Positions 35,583 through 44,772 of a stretch of 64,000 bases of DNA are shown here, in pieces. Below the pieces are notes generated by a model. The model worked only from the letters and a program-made list of their open reading frames with translations. It did not search any database and had not been told where the DNA came from. The DNA is from Aquabacterium fontiphilum. GTDB taxonomy: Bacteria > Pseudomonadota > Gammaproteobacteria > Burkholderiales > Burkholderiaceae_C. The translations under genes were made by a program, and so were the position numbers. Each line of letters opens with the position of its first letter. Position 1 is the first letter of the stretch. The stretch spans positions 124,001 through 188,000 of the forward strand of contig NZ_JAAAPN010000006.1 in assembly GCF_009909205.1 (NCBI RefSeq). The letters are read 5' to 3'.

Positions 35583-36853
35583 GCCTGCTGCGCCGGTCGC
35601 TTCGCGGGATGTCCCCGCTTGAAGCCCGGATCGACCTCCAGATGCTGCAAGACAGCTGGCGCACCTCGCCCAGCTCGCTGGTCGGCCAGGCGGTGGCGCT
35701 TGTGGCCCTGTTGTGGATCGTGCGCAGCTGGCCGCTGGCGACCTGGACGTGGCTGCTGCCCGGTCTGGGCCTGATGCTGCTCTGGACGGGCGTGGCGCTC
35801 GCCTCCAGGCACTTCCGCCGCTTCGGCATCGCCCGCTCGGGCTATGGCCGCTGGCGCATGGGGCTGTTGGGCTGGCATGCGCTGCAAAGCCTGCTGTGGG
35901 GCATGCTGGCCGTGGGGCTGCTGGGCGTGGCTGGCCTGGAGTGGCGCCTGACCCTGGTGGCCGGCGTGATCGTCTACGGCTACACGTTGATGCTGGTGAC
36001 CGTGCACGATTGGGGCGCGGCCTTCACCGGCAGCGCCCCCCTGATGGTGCTGACCACCGCCAAGCTGCTGGCCATGCGCAGCTCCAGCGCGACCTACCTC
36101 GCGCTCGTGCTCGTGGTCTCACTGGTGACCTGTCTGGCCGTGTCGCTCGGCATCAGTCGCCGGCTGCGCGAAGGCATGCTGCTGCGCCACGAGAACGCCG
36201 ATCTGGTGCTGCAGTTGCGCGATGAGATCAACAAGGTCACCCAGGCCAAGGCGCGCGCTGAACAGGCCGACCAGCAAAAGAGCGAGTTTTTCGCCTCGGC
36301 CAGCCATGATCTGCGCCAGCCACTGCATGTGCTGGCCTTGCTGACCAACGCGCTGCGCGGCTGGGTGGAGCCCGAGCACGGGCGCCCACTGCTGGACAAG
36401 ATGCAGACGGCGCTGGCCTCGATCAGTGGCATGTTCGAGCGCATGTTCGACCTGGCGCGTCTGGATGCACAGCGCATCGATTACCAGACCGAGGCACGGC
36501 CGCTTGCGGAGCTGTGGCACAAGCTCGACCCCGAGTTCTCGGTGCTGTGTCAGCACAAGGGCCTGACCTGGCAACTCGAACCAACAAGTGAGTGGGTACT
36601 CACAGACCCGCACGTGCTGGAGCGCATCTTGCGCAACCTGTTGAACAACGCGGTGCGCTACACCACGGAGGGCACCGTCCGGCTGCGCGCTCGGGCCCGC
36701 GGGCCCTGGGTGATCTGCCAAGTGTGGGACACCGGCATTGGCATCGACCGCCAGCACCGCCACCGCATCTTCGAGGATTACTTCCAGGCCAGCAACGCGG
36801 GACGCCTGAGCAGCGAGGGCCTGGGCCTGGGGTTGGCCGTGGGCGGCGACTGA
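35579..36853 (+). CDS. Sensor histidine kinase, receiver domain lost by frameshift
   Basis: 424 residues as read. Five to six N-terminal membrane helices (residues about 35-190) form the sensor, then a coiled coil. The phospho-acceptor is His243 in SASHDLRQPLH. The ATPase domain has N357 in LRNLLNNAVRYT, DTGIG at 384-388 and GLGLGLA at 414-420. The frame then closes early as VGGD-stop. A single missing T at about 36842 explains this: restoring it rejoins a receiver domain in the +1 frame and gives about 638 residues. The kinase core is complete, so autophosphorylation may persist. Start GTG 35579 overlaps the regulator stop; ATG at 35609 is an alternative. Confidence 0.85.
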   Translation: MSLLRRSLRGMSPLEARIDLQMLQDSWRTSPSSLVGQAVALVALLWIVRSWPLATWTWLLPGLGLMLLWTGVALASRHFRRFGIARSGYGRWRMGLLGWHALQSLLWGMLAVGLLGVAGLEWRLTLVAGVIVYGYTLMLVTVHDWGAAFTGSAPLMVLTTAKLLAMRSSSATYLALVLVVSLVTCLAVSLGISRRLREGMLLRHENADLVLQLRDEINKVTQAKARAEQADQQKSEFFASASHDLRQPLHVLALLTNALRGWVEPEHGRPLLDKMQTALASISGMFERMFDLARLDAQRIDYQTEARPLAELWHKLDPEFSVLCQHKGLTWQLEPTSEWVLTDPHVLERILRNLLNNAVRYTTEGTVRLRARARGPWVICQVWDTGIGIDRQHRHRIFEDYFQASNAGRLSSEGLGLGLAVGGD

Positions 36854-37494
36854 GCCTGCTGGGCCCCACCCCCGTGCGCGTGCTGTCGCGCAAGGGGCGC
36901 GGCTCGGTGTTCTCGGTGCGGCTGCCAAGGCTGGTACCGGTGGCCCCGGAGGCCACCCGTGCGCTGGCCGAAGTCGAGGCCGGCCACACATCCGCATCCG
37001 CATCCGCGCCGTCACGCACCCCGACACCGCCCCCGCGATCCGGCCCCGGCGTCGTCGTGCTGATCGACGACGATCCTGCCGTACGCGAAGGCACGGCGCT
37101 GGTGCTGGCGCAGGCTGGCTGGCTGACTGCCGCAGCAGGCACCCCGGACGGGGCTGTCGAAGCCGTCGCCAGCCTGCAAGCTCGTGGCGAGATGCCAGAA
37201 GGCGACATGCCGGTTGCGCTGATCAGCGACCACCGACTGGGCTTGCCGATCGACGGGCTGGACGTGCTGCGCAGCCTGCGCTACGAGTTTGGCGACGACT
37301 TGCCTGCCTTTCTGATCACCGGCGACACGTCCGTCGCGCTGGCCGAGCGCGCGCGCACCGCCCGTGTGACCGTGCTGCCCAAACCCGTTCAGGTGACGCA
37401 ACTGACCGAGGCACTGGCCCACATCAGGCATGATGACGGGCATGAGCAACGCGACTTCTCTCCCGACCTCTCACCCCAGCGCACCGGCCATTGA
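36842..37494 (+). pseudogene. Displaced C-terminal receiver domain of the hybrid kinase
   Basis: In the frame one base out of register from the kinase, translation continues as RLSLLGPTPVRVLSRKGRGSVFSV, the normal end of an ATPase domain. A Ser/Pro linker follows, then a full receiver domain (VVLIDDDPAVREG, phospho-acceptor Asp in ALISDHRLG, Lys in VLPKPV). No start codon with a ribosome binding site serves it alone. It is therefore the severed C-terminus of the hybrid kinase, by mutation or sequencing error. It overlaps the proC start by about 53 bases. Confidence 0.75.
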
Positions 37495-38296
37495 GATGGC
37501 CTTCATCGGTGGCGGCAACATGGCCACCGCCATCATCGGCGGCCTGCTGCGCCAGGGCCGCGCGGCCGCCAGCATCCTGGTGGTCGACCCCTCGCCTGAA
37601 CAGCGTGCCCGCCTGGCGGCCGACCTGGGCGTGGTGTGCGCCGACGCGCCGGACGCCCGCCTCGGCCAGGCCCGCACGGTGGTGTGGGCCGTCAAGCCGC
37701 AACAGTTCAAGGCCGCCGCGCAGGCCTGCGCCACGCTCACCGGCCAGGCGCTGCACTACAGCGTGATGGCCGGGCTGCGCACCGACGACATGGCACGCCT
37801 GCTGGGCAGCGCGCGCATCGTTCGTGCCATGCCCAACACCCCGGCCCTTGTGGGCCAAGGGATGACCGGCCTGTATGCCCGGCCGGAGGTCGGCGACGCC
37901 GAGCGCGCCAACATCGAGGCCATGGTGCAGCCCACGGGCCAGGCCATGTGGGTGGCCCAAGAGGCCGACCTCGACGCCGTGACGGCCGTGTCCGGATCGG
38001 GCCCGGCTTATGTGTTTTTCTTCATCGAAGCCATGATGCAGGCCGCGCAGGACATGGGGCTGAGCGCCGAGCAGGGCCGCCAGCTGGCACTGGCCACCTT
38101 TGCTGGCGCCACGGCGCTGGCGGCGCAGTCCGCCGAACCCCCTGCCGTGCTGCGTGAGCGCGTCACCTCGAAGGGCGGCACCACCTACGCCGCCATCAGC
38201 CACCTGCAGCAGGCCAATGTGCAGGCCAGTTTTGTGGCCGCCATGCGCGCGGCCCAGCGGCGCGCCGCCGAACTGGGCGACGAGTTCGGCCGCTGA
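37442..38296 (+). CDS. proC: Pyrroline-5-carboxylate reductase
   Basis: The last step of proline synthesis, NAD(P)H-dependent. 284 residues. MAFIGGGNMATAIIGGLL is the Rossmann motif, with RAMPNTPALVGQGMTGL and the SGSGPAYVFFFIEAM and RERVTSKGGTT motifs downstream. I use the ATG at 37442, giving a 22-residue extension common in relatives. An ATG at 37496 directly at the Rossmann strand is possible and would sit 1 base past the kinase receiver stop. Confidence 0.96.
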   Translation: MSNATSLPTSHPSAPAIEMAFIGGGNMATAIIGGLLRQGRAAASILVVDPSPEQRARLAADLGVVCADAPDARLGQARTVVWAVKPQQFKAAAQACATLTGQALHYSVMAGLRTDDMARLLGSARIVRAMPNTPALVGQGMTGLYARPEVGDAERANIEAMVQPTGQAMWVAQEADLDAVTAVSGSGPAYVFFFIEAMMQAAQDMGLSAEQGRQLALATFAGATALAAQSAEPPAVLRERVTSKGGTTYAAISHLQQANVQASFVAAMRAAQRRAAELGDEFGR

Positions 38297-38338
38297 GCGA
38301 CGGCCCCTCGGGGCTCGACTCGGCGTAACGCCGCTCAG
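38293..38338. other. Nested inverted repeats between convergent proC and ubiA
   Basis: Outer arms CTGAGCG and CGCTCAG enclose GCCC/GGGC and CGGCG/CGCCG hairpins, and the structure covers both stop codons in the 38-base gap. It may act as a shared 3' end. No T-tract is present, so it is not a standard terminator. Confidence 0.35.
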
Positions 38339-39237
38339 TTGAGCCAGGCGGGTAAGGTGGCTTCGGCCGCCACGCCCAGCCACACCGTCATGCCCAGCCA
38401 GTGGTTGAGCCGGAAGGCCTGAAAGCAGGCCTCGCGCGCGCGGCCACGGATCAACCAGCCGTGGTACAGCGCCTGTGCGCCTGCGGCGGCGAGCCCCAGG
38501 GCGTACCAGCCGCCATTCAGCCCCATCTGAATGCCGGCAATCGCCCAGCAGCCGATGCACAGCGCATAAAAGGCCATGACACCGGCGACATCGAAGCGGC
38601 CCAGCGTGATCGCCGACGTGCGGATGCCAATCTTGAGGTCGTCGTTGCGGTCGACCATCGCGTACTCGGTGTCGTAGGCCAGCACCCAGGCCAGGTTACC
38701 CAGCAGCAACCAGCCCACCACGGCCGGCACCTCGCCTTGCACTGCCGTGAACGCCATTGGGATGCCGAAGCTGAACGCCACGCCCAGCACCGCCTGCGGC
38801 ATTGCGAAGAAGCGCTTGGTGAAGGGGTAGAAAACCGTCACGGCCAACGCGCCGAATGACCACAGAATGGTGGGTACATTGGTGGTGAGCACCAGCGCAA
38901 AGGCCACGAGCGACAGCGCCGCGCCCACGGCCAGCGCCTCTTTCACCGACAACCGACCGCTGGTGATGGGCCGCTGCGCGGTGCGGGCCACATGGCGGTC
39001 GACATCGCGGTCGGCGACATCGTTGACCGCGCAACCGGCGCTGCGCATCAGGATGGTGCCCGCGGTGAACACGCCCAGCAGGTGCCAGCCCGGGAAGCCC
39101 CCCGCCGCCAGCCACAGCGCCATCCACGTGGGCCACAACAGCAGCAGCCAGCCCTGCGGCCGATCCCAGCGGATCAGATCCAGGTACAGGGCCAGACGGT
39201 GCGACAAGCTCAGGGACACGGCAGGGGAAGCAGGCAT
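38335..39237 (-). CDS. ubiA: 4-hydroxybenzoate octaprenyltransferase
   Basis: An inner-membrane prenyltransferase of ubiquinone synthesis. 300 residues with about eight helices. Both Asp-rich motifs are present: [15 protein letters not shown] and [34 protein letters not shown] is the usual N-terminal segment. Confidence 0.97.
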   Translation of the reverse strand: MPASPAVSLSLSHRLALYLDLIRWDRPQGWLLLLWPTWMALWLAAGGFPGWHLLGVFTAGTILMRSAGCAVNDVADRDVDRHVARTAQRPITSGRLSVKEALAVGAALSLVAFALVLTTNVPTILWSFGALAVTVFYPFTKRFFAMPQAVLGVAFSFGIPMAFTAVQGEVPAVVGWLLLGNLAWVLAYDTEYAMVDRNDDLKIGIRTSAITLGRFDVAGVMAFYALCIGCWAIAGIQMGLNGGWYALGLAAAGAQALYHGWLIRGRAREACFQAFRLNHWLGMTVWLGVAAEATLPAWLN

Positions 39238-39317
39238 GACGGGCTGGCATTATCGCGTCACACTTGACGCGTAAGCTTGTCGGTTTCCATCGTTGCCATC
39301 CTCACCTGCACGCCACC

Positions 39318-40076
39318 ATGACGACCCTGCTGATGTACGAACGCGTTGTGCCCGTCAACCGCGATGCCCACCGCACCTGGCGCATCCGACCGGGCGCCCA
39401 CAAGCTGGCCTTTGCCCGCGCCACCAATTCCGTGCTGCTGGCCGGCACCGAGTTGCCGCTGGCCGCGCTCGACTACCCGTGCGTGTTCGTGCAGGCCGAC
39501 GAAGGCATCACGATGGTGGCTGTGATCGGCCTGCGCGACCACGAGAACCTGATGCTGGACGAGGCAGGCAACTGGGCGGCACACAGTTACGTGCCGGCCT
39601 TCGTGCGGCGCTACCCCTTCGTGCTGGCCACCGAAGCGGGGCAAGACGCGATGACCGTCTGCCTGGATGAGGCCTTTGAAGGCTTCAACTCCGAGGAGGG
39701 CGAAGCGCTGTTCACCGCCGAGGGCGAGGAGACGCCCTACCTGGCTCAGCTCAAACAGTTCCTGCTGGCCTACCACCAGGACATGACGGCCACGGCGCGC
39801 TTCGCCACCCGCCTCAACGAGCTGGGCCTGCTGGTGGATCGCAGCATCGACGCCGACCTGGCCGGCAACAAGCTCACGCTCAATGGCTTCAAGGTGGTCG
39901 ACGAGGCACGTCTGCGCGCGCTGTCGCCCGAAGTGGTCCACGAACTGTTCAGCTCAGGCGCACTGGGCTGGATCCATGCCCACCTGCTGTCGCTGAACAA
40001 CGTGACCCGGCTGGGGGCACGGCTGGCGCAGCGGCTGCAGGCCGACGCACCGCCGGCCACAGGCCCGGTGCACTGA
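39318..40076 (+). CDS. SapC-family protein
   Basis: 252 residues. It opens MTTLLMYERVVPVNRDAHRTW and contains YVPAFVRRYPFVLA, the core of the SapC family named after a Caulobacter S-layer-related gene. No signal peptide or membrane helix is seen, so it is cytoplasmic. Role unknown; no S-layer gene accompanies it. It lies convergent with the efflux operon and divergent from ubiA. Start 39318 follows the family; the frame is open upstream to 39264. Confidence 0.88.
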   Translation: MTTLLMYERVVPVNRDAHRTWRIRPGAHKLAFARATNSVLLAGTELPLAALDYPCVFVQADEGITMVAVIGLRDHENLMLDEAGNWAAHSYVPAFVRRYPFVLATEAGQDAMTVCLDEAFEGFNSEEGEALFTAEGEETPYLAQLKQFLLAYHQDMTATARFATRLNELGLLVDRSIDADLAGNKLTLNGFKVVDEARLRALSPEVVHELFSSGALGWIHAHLLSLNNVTRLGARLAQRLQADAPPATGPVH

Positions 40077-40081
40077 GCCCA

Positions 40082-41644
40082 TCAGGGCGCCGATGTGGCT
40101 GCAGCGGCCTGCGCCCCGGTTTGCGCCTCGGTGGCCCAGCCACCGCCCAGCGCCTTGTAGACGGCGATGTGGGCCTGCTGGCGGGCCAGTTGGGCGCCGA
40201 TCAGTGCCTGCTGTGCAGCAAACAGCGCGCGCTGTGCATCAAGCAGGTCCAGCTGGCTGGCCACGCCCGTTTCATAGCGCAACGTGGACAAACGCAAGCG
40301 CGCGGCCTCGGCTTCGGCCTGCGCGCGTTGGGCGGCAGCCTGCTCGGCATAGCTCTGACGCGCCACCAGCGCATCGGCCGCCTCGCGGAAAGCGCCCTGG
40401 ATGGCCTGGTCGTACTGCGCCACGGCAATGTCGCGCTGCACCTCGGCCACGGCCACATTGGCACGCGCCCGGCCCGCATCGAAGATGGGCAGGCTGATCG
40501 AGGGGGCAAAGCTCCATGCGCTGCGGCCGTCGTCAAACAGGCCCGACAGCGAATCGCTGACCACGCCGGCGCTGGCCGTCAGCGCGATGCGCGGAAAGCG
40601 GGCCGCGCGGGCCGCTCCGATGTTGGCATTGGCCGCCAGCAGGGCCTGCTCGGCCTGGGCGATGTCGGGACGCTGCAGCAACACCTCGGACGACATGCCC
40701 ACCGGCAGCTCGGCCAGATCGGGCCACAGCGCGGCGCTCACCCACTGCTGGGACTGCGCCTGGGCCTGCGCCAGATCGCCAAGCTGGCCGGCTGCAGGCA
40801 GCGGAGGCAGCGTGACCGCGGGCGGCAGCGCCGATTCCGGCACGGCGGTGCCCACGAGCACTTGCAGCGCGTTCAGATCCTGCTGCCACTGGCGCTGCGC
40901 CTGCGCGCGCGCCACACGTGCCGCCTCGACCAGCGACTGCGCCGAGCGCAGCTCCAGCTCGTTGAGCACGCCGTTGTCAAACTTGAGCTGCTGCAGGCGA
41001 AGCGAGGCCTGACGGGTCTCCAGCGTCTGCTCGGCCAGGGCGAGCTGCCAGCGGTCAGCCCACAAGGTGTAGTAGGTGCTCGCCACGGCCGACACCAGGC
41101 TGTTGTGCACAGCGCGGCGATTGGCCTCAGAGCCCAGCACCTGTGCGGCGGCGGCCTCGGTCAGCGCGCGCACGCGCCCGAACAGATCGAGCTCGAAGGC
41201 CGAGACGGTGATGCCGCCATTGACCACGGTGCTGATGTCATAAGGCGGCTGCGCGCTCGGCTGGCGCGTGCCGCTGATGACGGCGTTCAGCGTGGGCAGG
41301 CGCTCGGCCCGCTGGATCTGATAAGCCGCCTGCAGGCGGTCGATGTTGAGCGCGGCCACCCGCAGGTCGCGGTTGTGCGCCAGCGACAGGCGGATCAGCT
41401 GCTGCAAGCGCGGATCGGGGAAATAGCGCGTCCAGGGCACATCGGCTACCGACATGGCCGCAGCTGCTGCGCCCGCCGTGCCATCTTGTGCCACCACCGG
41501 GGTCGCGCTGGGCAGGCGGTCAGGCACGGCCATGGCGGGCCGCTGGTAGTCGGGTGTCACCGCGCAGCCGGCCAAGGCCGCGGCTGCCAGCACAGCCATC
41601 AGCGCGCCAGGGGCACGACGGGCCTCACGCTTGGGATGATTCAT
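40082..41644 (-). CDS. RND efflux outer-membrane lipoprotein, OprM/NodT family
   Basis: The TolC-like outer-membrane exit duct. 520 residues. The signal peptide ends in lipobox AALAGC, followed by VTPDYQRP, the typical NodT start. Two repeated outer-membrane-factor regions contain DLFGRVRALTEAA and FPRIALTASAG. The start at 41644 has AGGAG upstream and overlaps the pump gene by 20 bases. Last gene of the efflux operon. Confidence 0.95.
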   Translation of the reverse strand: MNHPKREARRAPGALMAVLAAAALAGCAVTPDYQRPAMAVPDRLPSATPVVAQDGTAGAAAAAMSVADVPWTRYFPDPRLQQLIRLSLAHNRDLRVAALNIDRLQAAYQIQRAERLPTLNAVISGTRQPSAQPPYDISTVVNGGITVSAFELDLFGRVRALTEAAAAQVLGSEANRRAVHNSLVSAVASTYYTLWADRWQLALAEQTLETRQASLRLQQLKFDNGVLNELELRSAQSLVEAARVARAQAQRQWQQDLNALQVLVGTAVPESALPPAVTLPPLPAAGQLGDLAQAQAQSQQWVSAALWPDLAELPVGMSSEVLLQRPDIAQAEQALLAANANIGAARAARFPRIALTASAGVVSDSLSGLFDDGRSAWSFAPSISLPIFDAGRARANVAVAEVQRDIAVAQYDQAIQGAFREAADALVARQSYAEQAAAQRAQAEAEAARLRLSTLRYETGVASQLDLLDAQRALFAAQQALIGAQLARQQAHIAVYKALGGGWATEAQTGAQAAAATSAP

Positions 41645-44600
41645 GAGCAGGCTCCTGGGTACGGGGCTGGGGGCGGCCAGGGAAGACACGCCGCACCACC
41701 ACGAAAAAGACGGGAACGAGAAAGACCGCCAGCAAGGTGGCCGAGATCATGCCACCCATCACGCCGGTGCCGATGGCACGCTGGCTGGCAGAGCCCGCGC
41801 CCGAGGCAATCACCAGCGGCAGCACGCCCAGGATGAAGGCCATCGACGTCATGATGATGGGCCTGAAGCGCAGTCGACAGGCCGTGATCGTGGCCTCCAT
41901 CAGGCTCATGCCCTTGTCCTGCAGTTCGCGCGCGAACTCGATGATCAGAATCGCGTTCTTGGCCGACAGGCCGATGATGGTGATCAGACCCACCTTGAAG
42001 AACACGTCGTTGGGCAAGCCCCGCAGATTGGCGCCCAGCACCGCGCCCAGCACGCCCAGCGGCACCACGAGCAGCACCGCAAACGGAATGGACCAGCTCT
42101 CGTACAGCGCCGCCAGACACAGGAACACCGCCAGCAGCGAGAAGGCCAGCAGGAATGCCGCCTGGTCGCCCGAGAGGCGCTCTTCGCGTGACAGCCCTGT
42201 CCATTCCACGCCGATGCCGGCCGGCAATTGGGCCGCCAGTGCTTCCATCTCGGCCATGGCCTGGCCGGTGCTGTAGCCCGCCGCCGCATCGCCCGAGATG
42301 CGCATGGTGGGATAACCGTTGTAGCGCACCGCCTGCATCTGGCCCGTCACCCAGCGCGTCGTGGCAAATGCCGACAGGGGTACCGGCTGACCCGCACTGT
42401 TGGGCGCCGTCATGCGCAGCACCTGTTCGGGCTGCATGCGGTCTTTGGCATCAGCCTGCACCACCACACGCTGCATGCGACCCTCGTTGGGGAAGTCGTT
42501 CACATAGGTCGAGCCCAGGCCGGACGACAGCGTCGCATTGATGGCATCAATGCCCACGCCCAGTGCCTGCGCGCGGTCGCGGTCAATGTCGATCTGCAAC
42601 TGCGGGGCGTCTTCCAGACCGTCGGGCCGCAGGCCGGTCACCACCTTGCTCTGGCCAGCCATGCCCAACAACTGGTTGCGCGCGGCCAGCAGCGCCTCGT
42701 GCCCCAGTCCACCCCGATCCTGCAGACGCAGCGAGAAGCCGGTGGCGTTGCCCAGTTCGCGGATGGCCGGCGGGGCCAGCGGAAAGATGAAGGCGTCGCG
42801 AATGCCCATCAGCGCCCCAAACGCACGGCCCGCCAGGGCCTGGGCCGACTGCCCCTCGCCGGTGCGCTCGGACCAGTCCTTCAGCGTGACGAAGGCCAGC
42901 GCAGCGTTCTGCCCCGTGCCAGAGAAACTGAAGCCCACCACACCAACCATCGACTCGACCTCGGGTTGCTTGAGGAAGAAGCCTTCGACCTGCTTGATCA
43001 CCTCTTCCGTGCGGTTGGAGGTGGCGCCCGGCGGCAGCTGGATATTGACAATCAGGTTGCCCTGGTCTTCATTGGGCAGGAAGGACGTCGGCATGCGCAT
43101 CGCCATCCAGCCCATGGCCGCCACGATGGCCAGATAGACCAGCATCATGCGGCCGCTGCGCTGCAGCAGACGGGTCGTCCAGCGCGTGTAGCCTTCCGTC
43201 GTGCGATTGAAGCGGCGGTTGAACCAGCCGAAGAAGCCCTTGCGCTCATGGTGGTTCGGGTCGGCCGGTTTGAGGAAGGTGGCACACAGCGCGGGCGTGA
43301 GCGACAACGCCAGCAGCGCCGAAAACGCCATGGAGGTGGCCAGCGACAGGCTGAACTGCCGGTAGATGTTGCCCACCGAGCCGGCGAAAAAGGCCATGGG
43401 GATGAACACCGACACCAGCACCACGGTGATGCCAATGATGGCCCCGCTGATCTGGCCCATGGCCTTGCGCGTGGCCTGCAGCGGCGGCAAGCCTTCTTCG
43501 ACCATGATGCGCTCGACGTTCTCGACCACCACGATGGCGTCGTCCACCAGGATGCCGATGGCCAGTACCAGACCGAACATGGTCAGCACGTTGATCGAGA
43601 AACCCGCCACCAGCATCACCCCAAAGGTACCCAGCAACGCCACAGGCACCACCAGCGTCGGGATCAGCGTGTAGCGGATGTTCTGCAGGAACAGGTACAT
43701 CACGAGGAACACCAGCAGCACCGCCTCGAACAGCGTCTGCACCACCTGGCCGATGGACAGCTTGACGAAGCCGGAGGTGTCGTACGGCACGTTGTAGTCC
43801 ATGCCCTCCGGGAAGAAGCGCTTGAGCGCGTCCATGCGGTCGCGCACGGCCTGGGCCGACTCCAGCGCATTGCCCGTGGGCGACAGCTGCAAGCCCATGC
43901 CCACGGCCGGCACGCCGTTGAGCCGCGCGTAGGTGCCGTAGGTCTGGGCGCCCAGCTCGATCCGGGCCACATCCTTGAGGCGCACGGTGGCGCCGTTGCG
44001 CTGCGCGCGCAGCACGACGTCGCCAAAGGCCTCGACCGATTCGAGCTGGCCCTTGACCACCACGGTGGCCGACATGGTCTGCTCGGACATGTTGGGCCGC
44101 TCGCCAATGCCACCGGCCGACACCAGCGCGTTCTGGGCGCGGATGGCGGCATTGACATCCGCAAAGCTCAGGCCAAAGGACTGCAGCTTGGCCGGATCCA
44201 CCCAGATGCGCATGGCGCGCTCGGAGCCGAAGAGCTGCACCTGGCCCACGCCCGGCACGCGCTGCAGCTCCGGCACGATGTTGCGCGCGGCATAGTCGCC
44301 CAGCGCCACCGGGTCGTACGCCGGGTTGCTGGACGACAGCATCACGAACATCAGAAAGTTGCTGCGTGATTTGTCCACGCGCACGCCCTGCTGTGTCACC
44401 GCCGAGGGCAGGCGCGGCGTGGCGCGCGACAGGCGATTCTGGATGTCGACCTGGGCCAACTCCACATCGGTGCCGGTTTCAAACGTGACCGTGATCTGGG
44501 CCTGACCGTTGGCCTGGCTGACCGACTCCATGTAGGCCAGACCGGGCGAGCCGTTGAGCTCTTGCTCGATCACGCTGACCACCGTCTCGTCCAGCACGCG

Positions 44601-44762
44601 GGCCGACGCACCGGGGTAGGTCGCGGTGATCACGATGGCCGGAGGCGCCACCGTGGGGTATTGCGACACGGGCAGCTGGGTGATGGCCACCCCGCCAAAC
44701 ACCATGATGAACAACGCGATCACCCACGCGAAGACGGGGCGGTTGATGAAGAACTGGGCCAT
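41625..44762 (-). CDS. RND multidrug efflux permease, HAE1 (AcrB/MexB) family
   Basis: A trimeric inner-membrane proton/drug antiporter. 1045 residues, twelve helices and two large periplasmic loops. MAQFFINRPVFAWVIALFIM is the family N-terminus. The proton relay Asp pair lies in GILVDDAIVVVENVER, and GLSAKNAILIIEFAREL marks the second half. It lies 10 bases after the adaptor gene. Its likely substrates are hydrophobic drugs, solvents or bile-type amphiphiles, inferred from the family. Confidence 0.97.
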   Translation of the reverse strand: MAQFFINRPVFAWVIALFIMVFGGVAITQLPVSQYPTVAPPAIVITATYPGASARVLDETVVSVIEQELNGSPGLAYMESVSQANGQAQITVTFETGTDVELAQVDIQNRLSRATPRLPSAVTQQGVRVDKSRSNFLMFVMLSSSNPAYDPVALGDYAARNIVPELQRVPGVGQVQLFGSERAMRIWVDPAKLQSFGLSFADVNAAIRAQNALVSAGGIGERPNMSEQTMSATVVVKGQLESVEAFGDVVLRAQRNGATVRLKDVARIELGAQTYGTYARLNGVPAVGMGLQLSPTGNALESAQAVRDRMDALKRFFPEGMDYNVPYDTSGFVKLSIGQVVQTLFEAVLLVFLVMYLFLQNIRYTLIPTLVVPVALLGTFGVMLVAGFSINVLTMFGLVLAIGILVDDAIVVVENVERIMVEEGLPPLQATRKAMGQISGAIIGITVVLVSVFIPMAFFAGSVGNIYRQFSLSLATSMAFSALLALSLTPALCATFLKPADPNHHERKGFFGWFNRRFNRTTEGYTRWTTRLLQRSGRMMLVYLAIVAAMGWMAMRMPTSFLPNEDQGNLIVNIQLPPGATSNRTEEVIKQVEGFFLKQPEVESMVGVVGFSFSGTGQNAALAFVTLKDWSERTGEGQSAQALAGRAFGALMGIRDAFIFPLAPPAIRELGNATGFSLRLQDRGGLGHEALLAARNQLLGMAGQSKVVTGLRPDGLEDAPQLQIDIDRDRAQALGVGIDAINATLSSGLGSTYVNDFPNEGRMQRVVVQADAKDRMQPEQVLRMTAPNSAGQPVPLSAFATTRWVTGQMQAVRYNGYPTMRISGDAAAGYSTGQAMAEMEALAAQLPAGIGVEWTGLSREERLSGDQAAFLLAFSLLAVFLCLAALYESWSIPFAVLLVVPLGVLGAVLGANLRGLPNDVFFKVGLITIIGLSAKNAILIIEFARELQDKGMSLMEATITACRLRFRPIIMTSMAFILGVLPLVIASGAGSASQRAIGTGVMGGMISATLLAVFLVPVFFVVVRRVFPGRPQPRTQEPAHESSQA

Positions 44763-44772
44763 GGCCTGCCCC

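Noticed and set aside
36592-37494. A free-standing response regulator gene after the kinase
   Set aside because: The first 80 codons of this frame are out-of-frame kinase sequence, there is no ribosome binding site, and one base restores continuity with the kinase.
42228-44369. A 713-codon open frame antisense to the RND pump gene
   Set aside because: Same codon-usage effect opposite a clearly real gene; composition is His/Gln/Arg-rich and no family is recognisable.
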